Below, in pieces: positions 4,361-5,512 of a DNA stretch of 5,512 nucleotides (its first letter is position 1; each line of letters starts with the position of its first letter). The notes below the pieces were generated by a model. That model searched no databases. It had not been told where the DNA came from and worked only from the letters and a program-made list of their open reading frames with translations. This stretch comes from Dehalococcoidia bacterium SM23_28_2 (GTDB lineage: Bacteria; Chloroflexota; Dehalococcoidia; SM23-28-2). The translations under genes and the position numbers were made by a program. Location: assembly GCA_001303545.1 (NCBI GenBank), contig LJUA01000089.1:1-5512 (forward strand), in the 5' to 3' direction.

Positions 4361-5512
4361 TCAAGCCGTGCTCCACTCCGAGCCCTGGCTCCAGTCGAGC
4401 ATCATCACCGTGATCTCGTCGCCCGGCTCCACCACATCCACATCCTCGGGGATGACGGTGAGGGCATTGGCGGCGGCCATGGAGCTGAGGATGCCCGAGC
4501 CCTGGGGCCCGGTGAGAGAGGCGTAGTAGCGGCCATCCTCCTCGGTGACGATGCAGCGGGCGAAGTAGCGGCGGGGGTCATTCCGGTTGACGATGCGCTC
4601 CTTGGCAACAGCCCGAATGAGCGGCTTCTGCCAGTTGGTCTTGCCCATCATCTTGAGGATCGCCGGGCGGGCGAACAGCTCGAAGGAGACCATCGAGCTC
4701 ACCGGGTTGCCGGGAAGGCCGATGTGAGGGATGCGCCTCTGGCCGCTGCGGAAGAGGCCGAAGGCCAGGGGTTTGCCCGGCTTCATGGCCACCGTCCAGA
4801 AGTCTATCTCCCCCTCACGAACCAGCACGTCCTTCACCATATCGTAGTCGCCTCGGGATACGCCTGCCGAAGTGAGAAGCATATCGGCATCCAGCCCCTG
4901 ACGGATCTTGGCCACCAGGGCCTCCACCGTATCGGGCGCGATGCCCAGCACCCTGGGGATGCCCCCATAGCGCTGGATGAGAGCGGCCACGCTGTAGGAG
5001 TTGCTGTCGTATATGCGGCCGGGCGGTAGAGTCTGGCCCACCTCCACCAACTCATCGCCGGTGGACAGCACCGCCACCACCGGCCGCCGGATCACCTTGA
5101 CCGTCGTCCGGCCGACAGAGGCCAGCATCCCGATCTCCGCCGGCCTGAGGATGACCCCTTTGGCCAGCACTCGCTGACCCTCGTGGATGTCCTCCCCCGC
5201 CCGCCGGATGTTATCGCCGGGCCTAGCCTCCCTGAGGATGCGCACCGCCTCGTCGAGGCGTCGCGCCGTCCTCGGCGCCCTGTGGACCGCCTCCTCCGTA
5301 TCCTCAAAGGGAACTACCGCATCGGCAGCCTTGGGGACAGGAGCGCCGGTCATGATCCGAACCGCCGTGTCGGGGGTCACCTCCCCTTCGAAGACATAGC
5401 CGGCCGCCAGCTCGCCGATCACCCCCAGCTCCACCGGCGCGGAGGGAGAGGCGCCGACGGTGCTCGCCGCCTGCAGCGCGTAGCCGTCCATGGCGCTGTT
5501 GTCCAGAGGCGG
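4361..5512 (-). CDS. moeA: Molybdopterin molybdenumtransferase MoeA, N-terminus beyond the window
   Basis: MoeA inserts molybdate into adenylylated molybdopterin, the last general step of molybdenum cofactor synthesis, in the cytoplasm as a dimer. The 383 visible residues start at the window edge with PPLDNSAMDGYA, the family's N-terminal active-site motif. The ATG at 5491 is therefore internal, and roughly 50 residues are missing compared with E. coli MoeA (411 residues). Numbering from that internal Met: RIMTGAPVP at 45-53 and DAVVPFEDT at 57-65 (domain I/II). The molybdopterin-binding domain follows with VAVLSTGDELVEVG (139-152), IYDSNSYS (160-167), TSAGVSRGDYDMVKDVL (207-223), VAMKPGKPLAFG (234-245) and GLPGNPVSSMVSFELF (258-273). 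The C-terminal beta domain IV runs from about 287 to the TGA at 4363-4361. No lesion is seen. It converges with the aro operon and is not co-transcribed with it. Its presence implies molybdoenzymes in the host. Confidence 0.96.
   Translation of the reverse strand, partial: PPLDNSAMDGYALQAASTVGASPSAPVELGVIGELAAGYVFEGEVTPDTAVRIMTGAPVPKAADAVVPFEDTEEAVHRAPRTARRLDEAVRILREARPGDNIRRAGEDIHEGQRVLAKGVILRPAEIGMLASVGRTTVKVIRRPVVAVLSTGDELVEVGQTLPPGRIYDSNSYSVAALIQRYGGIPRVLGIAPDTVEALVAKIRQGLDADMLLTSAGVSRGDYDMVKDVLVREGEIDFWTVAMKPGKPLAFGLFRSGQRRIPHIGLPGNPVSSMVSFELFARPAILKMMGKTNWQKPLIRAVAKERIVNRNDPRRYFARCIVTEEDGRYYASLTGPQGSGILSSMAAANALTVIPEDVDVVEPGDEITVMMLDWSQGSEWSTA

Noticed and set aside
4310..5029. A 239-codon + strand frame with ATG in the intergenic region, overlapping moeA
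   Set aside because: It is in the same codon register as moeA on the opposite strand, so it is the same shadow effect. The His/Gly/Ala-rich product resembles no family, while moeA motifs are complete.
5489..5491. ATG (- strand) as the start of moeA
   Set aside because: The seven codons before it read PPLDNSA, which with MDGYA forms the conserved MoeA motif. The Met is internal and the gene continues past the window edge.

Overview
This is a high-GC bacterial window from a chromosomal biosynthesis region. It holds most of a shikimate (chorismate) pathway operon on the + strand, facing a molybdenum cofactor gene on the - strand. Codon use is strongly GC-ending (GCC, CTG, GGC), and Leu CTA/TTA and Ser TCA codons are scarce. 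The fused shikimate kinase/dehydroquinate synthase and the style of the MoeA and AroC proteins would fit a Chloroflexota (Dehalococcoidia-like) genome. That placement is a tentative inference from remembered sequence style, and there is no taxonomic marker in the window.

Layout. Positions 1-72 hold the last 23 codons of an upstream gene, probably shikimate dehydrogenase (aroE). Then come aroC (chorismate synthase, 89-1255), an amidohydrolase-2-like TIM-barrel protein (1255-2082), a fused aroK-aroB gene (2086-3798) and a small acylphosphatase (3803-4108). Gaps are 16 nt, a 1-nt overlap (TGATG), 3 nt and 4 nt, so the five genes look like one translationally coupled transcription unit. Positions 4109-4360 are a less GC-rich convergent intergenic region with inverted repeats and one doubtful 42-codon ORF. 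Positions 4361-5512 (- strand) hold moeA, whose N-terminus lies beyond the right edge.

How the genes work together. The AroB half makes 3-dehydroquinate, AroE (if the tail call is right) makes shikimate, the AroK half phosphorylates it, and AroC converts EPSP to chorismate. AroD and AroA are not in the window and would be expected upstream or elsewhere. The amidohydrolase-like protein is the odd member. It sits between two core pathway genes, and several of the metal ligands usual in its superfamily are replaced. No wholly new system is evident. The best leads are this embedded amidohydrolase homologue and the structured intergenic region.
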